The translations under genes and the position numbers were made by a program. Below the pieces are notes generated by a model that saw only the letters and a list, made by a program, of their open reading frames with translations, ran no database searches and was not told the DNA's origin. From positions 607,570-671,569 of the forward strand of contig NZ_LMUT01000003.1 in NCBI RefSeq assembly GCF_009765785.1: a stretch of DNA of 64,000 bases, written 5' to 3'. Every line of letters begins with the position of its first letter. The stretch's first letter is position 1. The stretch comes from Granulicella sp. L46 (GTDB lineage: Bacteria; Acidobacteriota; Terriglobia; Terriglobales; Acidobacteriaceae). Shown here in pieces: positions 17,664 to 27,757 of this stretch.

Positions 17664-18848
17664 ATGGCTACCGACACCCAGCTCGTCATCTTCGACACCA
17701 CCCTCCGCGACGGCGAGCAGTCTCCCGGCTGCACCATGCACCACGCCGAAAAGCTGCGCTTCGCCCACCAGCTCGCCTCCCTCGGCGTCGACATCATCGA
17801 AGCCGGCTTCGCCATCGCCTCCCACGGCGACTTCAACTCCGTCCATACCATCGCCCGCGAAGTAAGTGGTCCGCGCATCGCCTCCCTCGCCCGCTGCAAA
17901 CGCGAGGACATCGAAGCCGCCGCCCGTGCCGTCGAGCCCGCCGCCAAGAACCGCATCCACGTCTTTCTCGCCAGCTCCGACCTCCACCTCGAAGCCAAGC
18001 TAAAAATCACCCGCGCCCAGGCCCTCGACAATGTCGCCACCGCCGTCGCGCTCGCCCGCACCTTCGCCGACGACGTAGAGTTCTCCACCGAAGACGGCAC
18101 CCGTTCCGACCTCAACTTCCTCGTCGAAATGGTCAACGTCGCCGTACAAGCCGGCGCCACCACCATCAACATCCCCGACACCGTCGGCTACACCACCCCC
18201 GCTGAGTACAAGCAGCTCTTCGAAACCGTCCGCCTCCGCGTTCCCGGCAGCGAGAAAATCATCTTCTCCACCCACTGCCACGACGACCTGGGCATGGCCG
18301 TAGCCAACTCCCTCGCCGGAGTAGAAGGCGGAGCCCGCCAGATCGAGTGCACCATCAACGGCATTGGCGAACGCGCCGGCAACGCCGCCCTCGAAGAGAT
18401 CGCCGCGGCCATCGCCACCCGCCACGACCGCTACCCCTACACCACCAACCTCGTCATGACCGAGCTCTACCCCACCTCCCACATGCTCGGCGAGATCATC
18501 AGCTTCACCTGCCCGCCCAACAAAGCGGTCGTCGGGAAAAACGCCTTCGCCCACGAGTCCGGCATCCACCAGCACGGCGTCCTCTCCAACCCCCTCACGT
18601 ACGAAATCATGACACCAGCCTCAGTAGGCTTCTCCGGCCAGAACATCGTGCTAGGCAAACACAGCGGGCGCAAAGCCTTAGAGTTCCGCCTCAAAGAACT
18701 AGGCCACACCCTCTCCACCGAAGAACTCAACGCGGTCTACCACCGTTTCACCGAACTAGCCGACCGCAAGAAGAACATCTACGACCAGGACATAGTAGCC
18801 CTACTCCACGCCCCAACCACTGAACCCCTGGTCACCAACGTCCCGTAG
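17664..18848 (+). CDS. leuA: 2-isopropylmalate synthase, short form without regulatory domain
   Basis: The 394-residue product condenses acetyl-CoA with 2-oxoisovalerate, the first committed leucine step. The TIM barrel is complete: FDTTLRDGEQSPG near residue 10, the metal-binding HCHDDLGMAV near 205, GIGERAGNAALEE, and the communicating segment HESGIHQHGVLSNPLTYE. It stops after LADRKKNIYDQDIVALL, so the roughly 110-residue leucine-binding domain of classical LeuA is missing. The following DNA is repeat-rich and contains no frame for that domain. Homocitrate or citramalate synthase is possible, but the leuBCD neighbours favour LeuA. The ATG at 17664 gives the conventional N terminus. Confidence 0.92.
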   Translation: MATDTQLVIFDTTLRDGEQSPGCTMHHAEKLRFAHQLASLGVDIIEAGFAIASHGDFNSVHTIAREVSGPRIASLARCKREDIEAAARAVEPAAKNRIHVFLASSDLHLEAKLKITRAQALDNVATAVALARTFADDVEFSTEDGTRSDLNFLVEMVNVAVQAGATTINIPDTVGYTTPAEYKQLFETVRLRVPGSEKIIFSTHCHDDLGMAVANSLAGVEGGARQIECTINGIGERAGNAALEEIAAAIATRHDRYPYTTNLVMTELYPTSHMLGEIISFTCPPNKAVVGKNAFAHESGIHQHGVLSNPLTYEIMTPASVGFSGQNIVLGKHSGRKALEFRLKELGHTLSTEELNAVYHRFTELADRKKNIYDQDIVALLHAPTTEPLVTNVP

Positions 18849-19194
18849 CTCGCCACTGAGTTGTCGTACGCCACAGATTTGTCATCCCGCGCGGCAGGCG
18901 GAGGACCTGCTTCAAGGTTTTGTCGTTGCCTTGCTTTCGCCTTTGCTAGTTTTTCGTCGTTGCCTTGCTTTCGCCTTTGCTAGTTTTTCGTCGTCGCCTT
19001 GCTTTCGCCTTTGCTAGTTTTTCGTCGTCATCCTGAGCGAAGCGAAGGACCCCCGTATTGTCTGTTGCGCTTGCAGTTGTCGTTGCGCTTGCAGTTGTCG
19101 TTGCACTTGCTTTTCTGTCTGTCATTCCGAGCGAAGCGAGGAACCTGCTTCCTCCCGTTCTTCACTAACACTAGCCACTAATCACTGGACGCCC
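18849..19194. repeat. leuA-leuB spacer filled with repeats
   Basis: No gene is evident. GTCAT-headed elements begin at 18881 (ends CCTGCTTC), 19027 (CCTGAGCGAAGCGAAGGA core, ends CGTATT) and 19121 (TTCC...GGAA core, ends CCTGCTTC). A three-copy tandem repeat separates the first two, and a TTGCGCT/TTGCAGT hexamer tract separates the last two. Confidence 0.8.
18923..19024 (+). repeat. 34-bp tandem repeat, three copies
   Basis: The unit starting TCGTTGCCTTGCTTTCG and ending GCTAGTTTTTCG occurs at 18923-18956, 18957-18990 and 18991-19024 with one substitution in the third copy. There are no spacers, so it is not a CRISPR array. The T-rich unit ends may pause or terminate transcription, but no stem precedes them. 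Confidence 0.85.
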
Positions 19195-20313
19195 ATGAAC
19201 CTCAAGATCGCAATCCTCGCCGGCGACGGCATCGGCCCCGAAGTCACCCACGAAGCCGTCAACATCCTCCAGGCAGTAGCCGAAGCCGGCGGCCACGACT
19301 TCACCTTCACCGAAGCCCTTCTCGGCGGCGTAGCCATCACTGCCAAGGGCACGCCCCTCCCGCAGGAAACCATCGACATCGCGCTAGACTCCGACGCGGT
19401 GCTCCTCGGCGCGGTAGGCGACAACAAGTTCAACGCGCTCTCCCCCGACAAGCGCCCCGAGTCCGGCCTCCTGCAAATCCGCCAAATCCTCGGCGGCTTC
19501 GCAAACCTGCGCCCCTCGGTCGCGTACCCCGCGCTCAGCGAAAATTCCCCCCTCCGCCCCGAAGTCACCAAAGGCGTCGACATCCTCTTCGTCCGCGAAC
19601 TCCTCGGCGGCCTCTACTTCGGCCAACCCCGCAGCTGGAACAAGGACGCATCCGCCCCCGGCGGCGGCGAAGCCATCAACACCATGCGCTACACCCGCGA
19701 CGAAGTAGTCCGCGTAGCCCGCATAGCCTTCGAGCTAGCCGGCAAGCGCCGCAAGAAACTCACCTCGGTAGACAAGGCCAACGTCCTCGAGTGCTCCCAA
19801 CTCTGGCGCGCAACCGTCGACTCGCTCAAGTCCGACTACCCCGACATCACCGTCGAGCACCAGCTAGTCGACTCCATGGCCATGCACCTCATGAACGTCC
19901 CCCGCAACTTCGACGTAGTACTCACCGAAAACCTCTTCGGCGACATCCTCTCCGACGAATCCGGCATCATCACCGGCTCCCTAGGCATGCTCCCCTCAGC
20001 CACCATCGGCGGCAAAGTAAATCTCTACGAACCAGTCCACGGCTCTGCCCCAGACATAGCCGGCACCGGCAAAGCGAACCCCCTGGGCGCGATCCTCACC
20101 GCAGCCATGGTCCTCCGCCACTCGGCAAATCTCGAGCAGGAAGCCCTCGCGATCGAAGCAGCAGTACAGCAAGTCCTAACCGCCGGCCACCGCACCGCCG
20201 ACATAGCCCGCGGCAACATATCAGCAACGGTCACCACCCAACAAATGGGCAAGCTAGTCCACAGCGCCCTAGCCGAATCCATCGACCGCAGCCAATCCCT
20301 CCACGCCGTCTAG
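19195..20313 (+). CDS. leuB: 3-isopropylmalate dehydrogenase
   Basis: The 372-residue product oxidatively decarboxylates 3-isopropylmalate with NAD+. Motifs include ILAGDGIGPEV at the N terminus, the substrate-binding LRPSVAYP, VRELLGGLYFGQPR, the catalytic KANVLECSQLW region, TENLFGDILSDESG and the NAD-specific LYEPVHGSAPDIAG. The length is typical. It is preceded by the repeat-filled leuA spacer with no strong ribosome site immediately upstream, so expression may differ from leuA. Confidence 0.97.
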   Translation: MNLKIAILAGDGIGPEVTHEAVNILQAVAEAGGHDFTFTEALLGGVAITAKGTPLPQETIDIALDSDAVLLGAVGDNKFNALSPDKRPESGLLQIRQILGGFANLRPSVAYPALSENSPLRPEVTKGVDILFVRELLGGLYFGQPRSWNKDASAPGGGEAINTMRYTRDEVVRVARIAFELAGKRRKKLTSVDKANVLECSQLWRATVDSLKSDYPDITVEHQLVDSMAMHLMNVPRNFDVVLTENLFGDILSDESGIITGSLGMLPSATIGGKVNLYEPVHGSAPDIAGTGKANPLGAILTAAMVLRHSANLEQEALAIEAAVQQVLTAGHRTADIARGNISATVTTQQMGKLVHSALAESIDRSQSLHAV

Positions 20314-20576
20314 CAACGTCGTTGCTTTTGTCTTTCTGGTTGTCATCCCGTAGGGATCTGCTTCTGTCGTTGCAATTGCTGTTGTCGTTGCTTTTGTTCT
20401 TGTCGTTGCTTTTGCTCCTGTCGTTGCTTGTTTTTCGCCGTCATCCTGAACGAAGTGAAGGACCCCCGTATTTGCTTTTGTGGTTGTCGTTGCTCTTGCT
20501 CTTGCTCTTGCTCTTGCTCTTGCTCTTGCTTTTCTAGCTCACATCCCGCAGGGATCTACTTCCGCTCTTTCCGACA
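20314..20576. repeat. Repeat-filled spacer after leuB
   Basis: GTCAT-type elements begin at 20342 (ATCCC-gta-GGGAT core) and 20440 (CCTGAACGAAGTGAAGGA core); a variant starting ACATCCC lies at 20541. Between them run TTGCTGT and TTGCTTT hexamers, including about six perfect copies of GCTCTT near 20491-20532. No gene is visible. Confidence 0.75.
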
Positions 20577-21317
20577 ATGCGCACAAACCTCCAACTCGCC
20601 GCCACCCTCCTCCTCTCCATCGGAGCAGCGACGACCACCCGCGCCCAAGTCTCCGACCCCAACAAACTAATCGCCCCACCGCCCCGCAATCCCGCGCTCC
20701 AGCACACGGCACCCGCCGACAACCTCCAGTACCTCTGGCAATTCACCCACCCCGCCCCCCTCGGCGAAGCGGCCAACCTCCGTGTCGACGCCCGCTTTCA
20801 ATCCTTCCTCCGCGACGCCTTCCCCCAGCCCCAATCCATGTGGGGCCCGCCCAACAGCAATGAGCCCCTCGCCACCATCATCCCGCTCTTCCTCACCCAA
20901 TACGGAGCCGTCACCGCCACCGACAACCGCTACATCACTATCGACGGCTGCGTTCCATCCTTCTGCGCCGCCTCCGGCCTCCTCTGGATAGACCTCGGCC
21001 GCCCCCACCCCCTGGCCGTCTTCGCCGCCGTCAACTGGAATCCCGAAGACCACACCACCGACCAACCTCAGGCCGACTACAACCTCTGGCTCTTCGCCAA
21101 CCACCAGCTCGACGCAGACGCCCTCCCGCTAGCCCTAACCCAAGCCATCGCCCACTGGAACATCCGTCTCGCCACAGCGCACCGCCTGGTCCCCCACATC
21201 GCCCACGCCCTCCTCGTCGAGCCCGACGGCACTCCGCTCGCCCTCAACCCCGAACAAGCCGGCGCCAACACCATAGCCCCTCAACCCGACACCACAACGC
21301 AAGCCGCAGCCAACTGA
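20577..21317 (+). CDS. Secreted protein of unknown function
   Basis: The 246-residue product has a signal peptide (MRTNLQLAATLLLSIGAATT, cleavage near TRAQ). The mature part contains two cysteines in GCVPSFCAASGLLWIDLG, likely a disulfide loop, and Trp/Tyr-rich stretches such as LAVFAAVNWNPED and DYNLWLFANHQ. The C-terminal 30 residues are low complexity. I do not recognise the family. It interrupts the leuB-leuC order and its start is embedded directly after a hairpin repeat, so its relation to leucine synthesis is probably only positional. Confidence 0.65.
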   Translation: MRTNLQLAATLLLSIGAATTTRAQVSDPNKLIAPPPRNPALQHTAPADNLQYLWQFTHPAPLGEAANLRVDARFQSFLRDAFPQPQSMWGPPNSNEPLATIIPLFLTQYGAVTATDNRYITIDGCVPSFCAASGLLWIDLGRPHPLAVFAAVNWNPEDHTTDQPQADYNLWLFANHQLDADALPLALTQAIAHWNIRLATAHRLVPHIAHALLVEPDGTPLALNPEQAGANTIAPQPDTTTQAAAN

Positions 21318-21345
21318 CATTTCGCACTTCAACTGACAACGAAGA

Positions 21346-21361
21346 ACTGACAACTGAGAAC
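21346..21361 (+). repeat. ACTGACAACTGAGAAC block before leuC
   Basis: The 16-mer ACTGACAACTGAGAAC ends eight bases before the leuC ATG; a diverged half copy (AACTGACAACGAAGA) precedes it. Exact copies lie before ilvN and ilvC, and related sequence lies before the gene at 60.1 kb and inside ilvB. Confidence 0.8.
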
Positions 21362-21369
21362 TAATCCCC

Positions 21370-22866
<1,497 letters not shown>

Positions 22867-23094
22867 TCAAACCGCCGCCGTTGCTGTTGTCGTTGCGTTT
22901 GCTGTTGTCGCGCCGGTCGTTCGCGTCACCCAAACTCTCGTCATCCTGAGCGGAGCGAATGGACCCCTGTAGTTGTCGTTGCTGTTGCTGTTGCCTGTTT
23001 CACCGGATTAGCGGCGGGCTTTAGCCCGCGGTACCACCACCAAATGAAGAGGGGCTTTAGCCCCGGGCCTTTCGCCCCTCGAGGTACGAACCCA
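22867..23094. repeat. leuC-leuD spacer with GTCAT element and GGGCTTTAGCCC hairpins
   Basis: A GTCAT element begins at 22941. GCGGGCTTTAGCCCGC lies at 23014-23029, GGGGCTTTAGCCCC at 23051-23064 and GGGCctttcGCCC at 23065-23077. The last hairpin ends three bases before the GAGG ribosome site of leuD, so it could affect leuD translation. No gene is visible. Confidence 0.75.
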
Positions 23095-23730
23095 ATGCGA
23101 CCCATCAACACCCTGACCTCCACCGCCGCCCCGCTCCCGCTCCCCAACATCGACACGGACCAAATCATCCCCAAGCAATTCCTAAAACGCATCGAGCGCA
23201 CCGGCTACGAAAACTTCCTCTTCTACGACTGGCGCCGCCTCCAGGAAGGCCCTGACGCCGGCCAGCCCAACCCCACCTTCGTCCTCAACAAGCCCGAGTA
23301 CAAGGGCGCCGAAATCCTCCTCGCCGAGCGCAACTTCGGTTGCGGCTCCTCGCGCGAACACGCCGCCTGGGCCATCAACCAGTACGGCTTCCGCGCCGTC
23401 ATCGCCCCCTCCTTCGCCGACATCTTCTTCTCCAACGCCGGCAAGAACGGCATCATCCTCGTCCGCCTCACGAACGCTGAAGTCGAAACCCTCATCCAGC
23501 GCAGCACCGCCAACCCGCAACACAAACTAACCATCTCGCTGGAAGACCAAACCGTCACCGACGCCGAAGGCTTCCACGCGACCTTCGACATCGACCCCTT
23601 CCGCAAGCACTGCCTCTTGAACGGTCTCGACGACATCGGCCTAACCCTTCTCCACGAAGACAAACTAAACGCCTACGAATCCAACCACCAAAAAGAATTC
23701 TGGCTCTCCCCGAAAGCAAACATCGCCTAA
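23095..23730 (+). CDS. leuD: 3-isopropylmalate dehydratase small subunit
   Basis: The 211-residue product is the swivel-domain partner of LeuC. Signatures are LPLPNIDTDQIIPKQFL at the N terminus, LLAERNFGCGSSREHAAWAI, and IAPSFADIFFSNAGKNGI. The C terminus DPFRKHCLLNGLDDIGLTL is typical of the roughly 200-residue LeuD type. ATG 23095 follows GAGG by about ten bases. The upstream open frame to 23044 is encoded by palindromic repeat DNA and is not part of the protein. Confidence 0.96.
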   Translation: MRPINTLTSTAAPLPLPNIDTDQIIPKQFLKRIERTGYENFLFYDWRRLQEGPDAGQPNPTFVLNKPEYKGAEILLAERNFGCGSSREHAAWAINQYGFRAVIAPSFADIFFSNAGKNGIILVRLTNAEVETLIQRSTANPQHKLTISLEDQTVTDAEGFHATFDIDPFRKHCLLNGLDDIGLTLLHEDKLNAYESNHQKEFWLSPKANIA

Positions 23731-23736
23731 CACCCA

Positions 23737-24942
23737 ATGCCGACGCCCCTCCATCTCGATCGCCGCACCCTCCTCAAGTCGCTAGCCTTCGCAGCGGCTG
23801 CGAGTTCCTTCGGCGTAGCGTTCGGCGATGATCAGCTTCACCAACCTCTCCCCGCCTGGACCGAAGGCCACTTCGACATCCACCACATCGACACCGCCCG
23901 CGGCAACTCCGCGCTCCTCATCTTCCCCGACGGCACCACCATGCTCATCGACGCCGGCGACGTCACCAACGCACCTGCCGACACCATCAACCCCGCCCGC
24001 CCCAACGCCTCCCGTCGCGCCGGCGAATGGATCGCCCGTTACATCCTCGCCCACTCCCCCAAGCCCACCCTCGACTACTTCCTCGCCACCCACATCCACG
24101 GCGATCACATCGATGGCCTCCCCGACGTAGTCACACAAGTCCCGATCACCACCTGCATCGACCGCGCCTTCCCCAACTACGCGCCCAACCAACTCCCCGC
24201 CACCGCCCCCTTCGCGCAAAACTATCTCACCTACCTCCGCACCCGCACCAGCAACAACCAGTCCGTTGAAGCCGCGCAAGTAGGTTCCACTACGCAAATC
24301 CGTCAGCACCTTCACCCCGAAAAATATCCCACCTTCAGCGCCCGCATCCTCTCCGCCAACGGCAACATCTGGAACCCCACCACCAACGCAGTCGACGCGC
24401 ACCTCGCCAACATCCCCCACGCCTACGAGAACAACTTCTCCATCGCCACGCGCTTCACCTACGGCGCCTTCAGCTACTTCACCGGAGGCGATCTCAACTG
24501 CGACACCTTCGATGGCCGCGTCCCCGAGCTCGACACAGAATCCCCCGTAGCCCGCGCCGCCGGCCGCACCGAAGTCGCCGTCGCCGACCATCACGGCTAC
24601 TTCGACGCCTGCGGCCCCGCCTTCACCAACTCCCTCAACGCCCAGGCCTACATCATCCCCTCATGGGACATCGGCCACCCCGGCAGCGCCCAAATGCAGC
24701 GCATGCTCGGCGCCTGGAACGACAACAACGGCAAAGCCACGCACGACGTCTTCGCCCTCGAGCTCCTCCCCGCCAACGCCCTCCTCAACCGCCGCTTCGC
24801 CCCGCAACTAAAATCGCAAACCGGCCACGTAGTAGTCCGCGTAGCCCCCGGCGGCAGCACCTACACCATCCACACCCTCGACGCCACCACCGAAAACGGC
24901 ACCATCACCGGCACCTTCGGTCCCTACCAATGCAGAGCCTAG
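23737..24942 (+). CDS. Tat-exported metallo-beta-lactamase-fold hydrolase
   Basis: The 401-residue product begins seven bases after leuD. The N terminus has a twin-arginine signal (LDRRTLLKSLAFAAAASSFG), implying folded export. The mature domain resembles ComEC-type beta-lactamase folds: GNSALLIFPDGTTMLIDAGD, the zinc motif THIHGDHIDG, then YFTGGDLNCD and VADHHGYFDACGPAF. The substrate is unknown; phosphodiester or ester hydrolysis is only family-level inference. Tight spacing suggests co-translation with leuD, though the function looks unrelated to leucine synthesis. Confidence 0.85.
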   Translation: MPTPLHLDRRTLLKSLAFAAAASSFGVAFGDDQLHQPLPAWTEGHFDIHHIDTARGNSALLIFPDGTTMLIDAGDVTNAPADTINPARPNASRRAGEWIARYILAHSPKPTLDYFLATHIHGDHIDGLPDVVTQVPITTCIDRAFPNYAPNQLPATAPFAQNYLTYLRTRTSNNQSVEAAQVGSTTQIRQHLHPEKYPTFSARILSANGNIWNPTTNAVDAHLANIPHAYENNFSIATRFTYGAFSYFTGGDLNCDTFDGRVPELDTESPVARAAGRTEVAVADHHGYFDACGPAFTNSLNAQAYIIPSWDIGHPGSAQMQRMLGAWNDNNGKATHDVFALELLPANALLNRRFAPQLKSQTGHVVVRVAPGGSTYTIHTLDATTENGTITGTFGPYQCRA

Positions 24943-24959
24943 ACCATCAAGGGAACACG

Positions 24960-25478
24960 ATGACCAACACCACGAGCAAGCTCAACTCGAATACCTTTAC
25001 CCAACGCGCAATCCTCGCGCTCACCCTGCTCCTCGCCATCACTCCGCACCTGCGCGCGCAAGCAACCGCCTCCGCACCACTCCCCGCGCAACTCACCACC
25101 GCGACCACCGCCTTCCTCGCCAACGCCGGCCTCGACAACGCCACCAGCACCCAGGCCTACAACACCTTCTACCAGGGCCTCTACACCTGGAATCACTACC
25201 AGATGAAGCCCACCCCCGCAGCCGCTGAACTTACCTTCGAGCTCTCCATCAACAGCCTCGTCACGAACGTCAACAACGGCTCCTCCTTGAACGACACGTA
25301 CCTACGCCTCGTCATTCGCGATACCAAAACGGGCGCCCTCCTCTGGAGCCTCTCCGAAAATATCCGCCCCGCCGCTCGCCAAAAAACCTTGGACACAAAC
25401 CTCAACGACGCCGCGACGAAACTCCTAGCCGATCTAAAAGCCGTGACCTCATCCTCCACTGCTTCTGCACCGCGGTAA
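24960..25478 (+). CDS. Secreted protein of unknown function (paralogue A)
   Basis: The 172-residue product has a signal peptide (AILALTLLLAITPHLRAQA). The mature part shares an ordered pattern with the next gene: P-x-Q, a helix ending AFLANAG/VFLSNN, Y-x-G, a PxAAxL/PQTADLL strand, and DTKTGALLWSLS/DPKTQVILWSVS. This indicates a tandem duplication. The strands resemble a small secreted alpha/beta domain, but I know no family. GGGA lies before the ATG. The C terminus is a Ser/Thr-rich tail. Confidence 0.65.
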   Translation: MTNTTSKLNSNTFTQRAILALTLLLAITPHLRAQATASAPLPAQLTTATTAFLANAGLDNATSTQAYNTFYQGLYTWNHYQMKPTPAAAELTFELSINSLVTNVNNGSSLNDTYLRLVIRDTKTGALLWSLSENIRPAARQKTLDTNLNDAATKLLADLKAVTSSSTASAPR

Positions 25479-25501
25479 CGCACAAAATCATCAAGGACCC
25501 A

Positions 25502-26026
25502 ATGACAAACACCGGCAAGACCCACAGCAACGCACTCACCGAAGGCCCCTCCCGCGCCGCAGCATTTTTCCTCTGCATCGTTGGTGCTCTCCTTCTTGCG
25601 GTCGCACCCAGGCTGTCCGCGCAGGCAACTCCGTCGCACATTCCGACGCAGATCGCCTCGGCCAAAACAGTTTTCCTCTCCAACAATCTCGGAGCGCCGC
25701 TGGCCGACACGGACAAAATCTTCAATGAGATCTATGCAGGAGTTCAACAGCAGAACCGATTCACTATCGTCACCGACCCGCAAACCGCCGATCTTCTCTT
25801 GCAATTCAGCCTCGTCAACAGTGGGGGTGCTGGCGTAGTTCAAACCATCACGCTGCAAATCATCGACCCCAAGACGCAGGTGATTCTCTGGTCCGTCAGC
25901 GACGCGGGACAGACAAAGGCTATCTATGGCTCCAAAGATAGAGACCTCAATAAGTACGACGTCGTGGATAGCGTCCTCGCCTATCTCAAAATCATCTCTG
26001 GACCGCAACCCACAACTTCGTACTAG
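25502..26026 (+). CDS. Secreted protein of unknown function (paralogue B) with ilvD-derived N terminus
   Basis: The 174-residue product is a paralogue of the preceding gene. Its first 21 residues (NTGKTHSNALTEGPSRAA) are instead the N terminus of IlvD, encoded 540 bases downstream. The DNA is identical over 56 bases (25508-25563 and 26048-26103). The hydrophobic core FFLCIVGALLLAVAPRLSAQ follows directly, so the signal peptide still has a positively charged n-region, but an unusually long and polar one. The mature region is intact. Recombination or replication slippage at the ilvD start is the likely origin. Confidence 0.65.
   Translation: MTNTGKTHSNALTEGPSRAAAFFLCIVGALLLAVAPRLSAQATPSHIPTQIASAKTVFLSNNLGAPLADTDKIFNEIYAGVQQQNRFTIVTDPQTADLLLQFSLVNSGGAGVVQTITLQIIDPKTQVILWSVSDAGQTKAIYGSKDRDLNKYDVVDSVLAYLKIISGPQPTTSY
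25508..25563 (+). repeat. 56-bp exact copy of the ilvD 5' end
   Basis: Bases 25508-25563 match 26048-26103 exactly, starting at codon 3 of both genes; codon 2 differs (ACA and GCC). The match stops abruptly where paralogue B's hydrophobic core begins. Confidence 0.92.
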
Positions 26027-26041
26027 GGAGAAAGCATCCTC

Positions 26042-27757
26042 ATGGCCAACACCGGCAAGACCCACAGCAACGCACTCACCGAAGGCCCCTCCCGCGCCGC
26101 AGCCCGCGCCATGCTCCGCGGCGTCGGCTTCTCCAAAGAAGATCTCCACAAACCCATCATCGGCATCGCCAACACCTGGACCGAAATCGGCCCCTGCAAC
26201 TTCCACCTCCGCGATGTAGCCGAGGCCGTCAAGCAAGGCATCCGCGAAGCCGGCGGCACGCCTATGGAGTTCAACACCGTCACCATCTCCGACGGCATCA
26301 CCATGGGCACCGAAGGCATGAAAGCCTCACTCATCTCCCGCGAAGTCATCGCCGACAGCATCGAATTAGTCGCCCGCGGCAACTCCTTCGACGGCCTCGT
26401 CTGCATCGCCGGTTGCGACAAAAATATGCCCGCCGCGATCATGGCCCTCGCCCGCCTCAACATCCCCGGCCTCATGCTCTACGGCGGCTCCATCGCCCCC
26501 GGCCACATGCACGTAGGCGCCGACAACAAGACTCCCGACCCCACCTCCACCAAGACGATCGACATCACCATCCAGCAAGTCTTCGAAGCCATCGGCTCCC
26601 ACGCCGCCGGCCGCATCACCGACGCCCAACTAGAAGAAGCCGAAGCCACCGCCTGCCCCGGCCCCGGAGCCTGCGGCGGCCAGTTCACCGCCAACACCAT
26701 GGCCATGGCCGGCGAGTTCCTCGGCATCTCCCCCATCCAACTTACCGGCGTCCCCGCCATGTCCGCAGAAAAACACGAAGCCTCCCGCGCGGCTGGTCGC
26801 TTAGTAATGGACCTGGCCCGCTCCGGCCTCACCCCCCGCAAAATCATGACGCGCGAGTCCCTCGACAACGCCATCGCCGCCGTCTGCGCCTCAGGAGGCA
26901 GCACCAACGCAGTCCTCCACTTAATCGCCATCGCCAGCGAGCTAGACATCCCTCTCACCGTCGAGGACTTCGACAACATCAGCGAAAAAACTCCCTTCAT
27001 CTGCGACCTCCAGCCCGGCGGCAAGCTCGTCGCCAAGGACTACCAGGACGCCGGCGGCTCCCGCGTCCTAGCCGCCCGTCTCCTCGAGCGCGGTCAACTG
27101 AATAACACTTCTACCGTCTCCGGCAAAACCCTCCACGAAGAGGCCGCGCTCGCCGTCGAAACCCCCAACCAGCAAGTCATCCACCCCTGGTCGAACCCGC
27201 TCAAGCCAACCGGCGGCCTGGTCATCCTCAAAGGCAACCTCGCCCCCGAAGGCTGCGTAGTAAAAGTAGCCGGCCACGAGCGCATTCACCACACCGGCAC
27301 CGCCCGCGTATTCGACAGCGAAGACGCCTGCTTCCACGCCGTAGAAGCCGGCCTCATCAACCCCGACGACGTCTTAGTCATCCGCTACGAAGGCCCCCGC
27401 GGAGGCCCCGGCATGCGCGAAATGCTAGCCGTCACCGCAGCCATCAAAGGCATCCCCGAACTCTCCAAAACCGTAGCCCTCTTAACCGACGGCCGTTTCA
27501 GCGGAGCCACCCACGGCCTAATGGCCGGTCACGTAGCTCCCGAAGCCCAGCTAGGCGGCCCCATCGCCGCCGTCCACGAAGGCGACACCATCACCTTCGA
27601 CATCCCCAACCGCAAACTAACCCTCAACGTCTCCGACGAAGAAATAGCCGCCCGCCTAAAAACCATCAAGCCCCCACCTCCGCGCTACAAGCGAGGCGTC
27701 TTCGCCAAATACACCAACTCCGTAAGCGGCGCCAGCCAGGGCGCCGTCACCAACTAA
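26042..27757 (+). CDS. ilvD: Dihydroxy-acid dehydratase
   Basis: The 571-residue product dehydrates dihydroxy-isovalerate and dihydroxy-methylvalerate to the valine and isoleucine keto acids using an Fe-S cluster. Motifs are IANTWTEIGPCN, the cysteine-bearing VCIAGCDKNMPAAIM and CPGPGACGGQFTANTMAM, and, near the C terminus, LTDGRFSGATHGLMAGHVAPEA. Length and domain order are normal. Its 5' end has been copied into the preceding gene. It lies in the middle of the branched-chain amino-acid cluster. Confidence 0.97.
   Translation: MANTGKTHSNALTEGPSRAAARAMLRGVGFSKEDLHKPIIGIANTWTEIGPCNFHLRDVAEAVKQGIREAGGTPMEFNTVTISDGITMGTEGMKASLISREVIADSIELVARGNSFDGLVCIAGCDKNMPAAIMALARLNIPGLMLYGGSIAPGHMHVGADNKTPDPTSTKTIDITIQQVFEAIGSHAAGRITDAQLEEAEATACPGPGACGGQFTANTMAMAGEFLGISPIQLTGVPAMSAEKHEASRAAGRLVMDLARSGLTPRKIMTRESLDNAIAAVCASGGSTNAVLHLIAIASELDIPLTVEDFDNISEKTPFICDLQPGGKLVAKDYQDAGGSRVLAARLLERGQLNNTSTVSGKTLHEEAALAVETPNQQVIHPWSNPLKPTGGLVILKGNLAPEGCVVKVAGHERIHHTGTARVFDSEDACFHAVEAGLINPDDVLVIRYEGPRGGPGMREMLAVTAAIKGIPELSKTVALLTDGRFSGATHGLMAGHVAPEAQLGGPIAAVHEGDTITFDIPNRKLTLNVSDEEIAARLKTIKPPPPRYKRGVFAKYTNSVSGASQGAVTN

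Noticed and set aside
18923-19024. A possible CRISPR array.
   Set aside because: The three units are contiguous with no spacers, and no cas genes are in the window.
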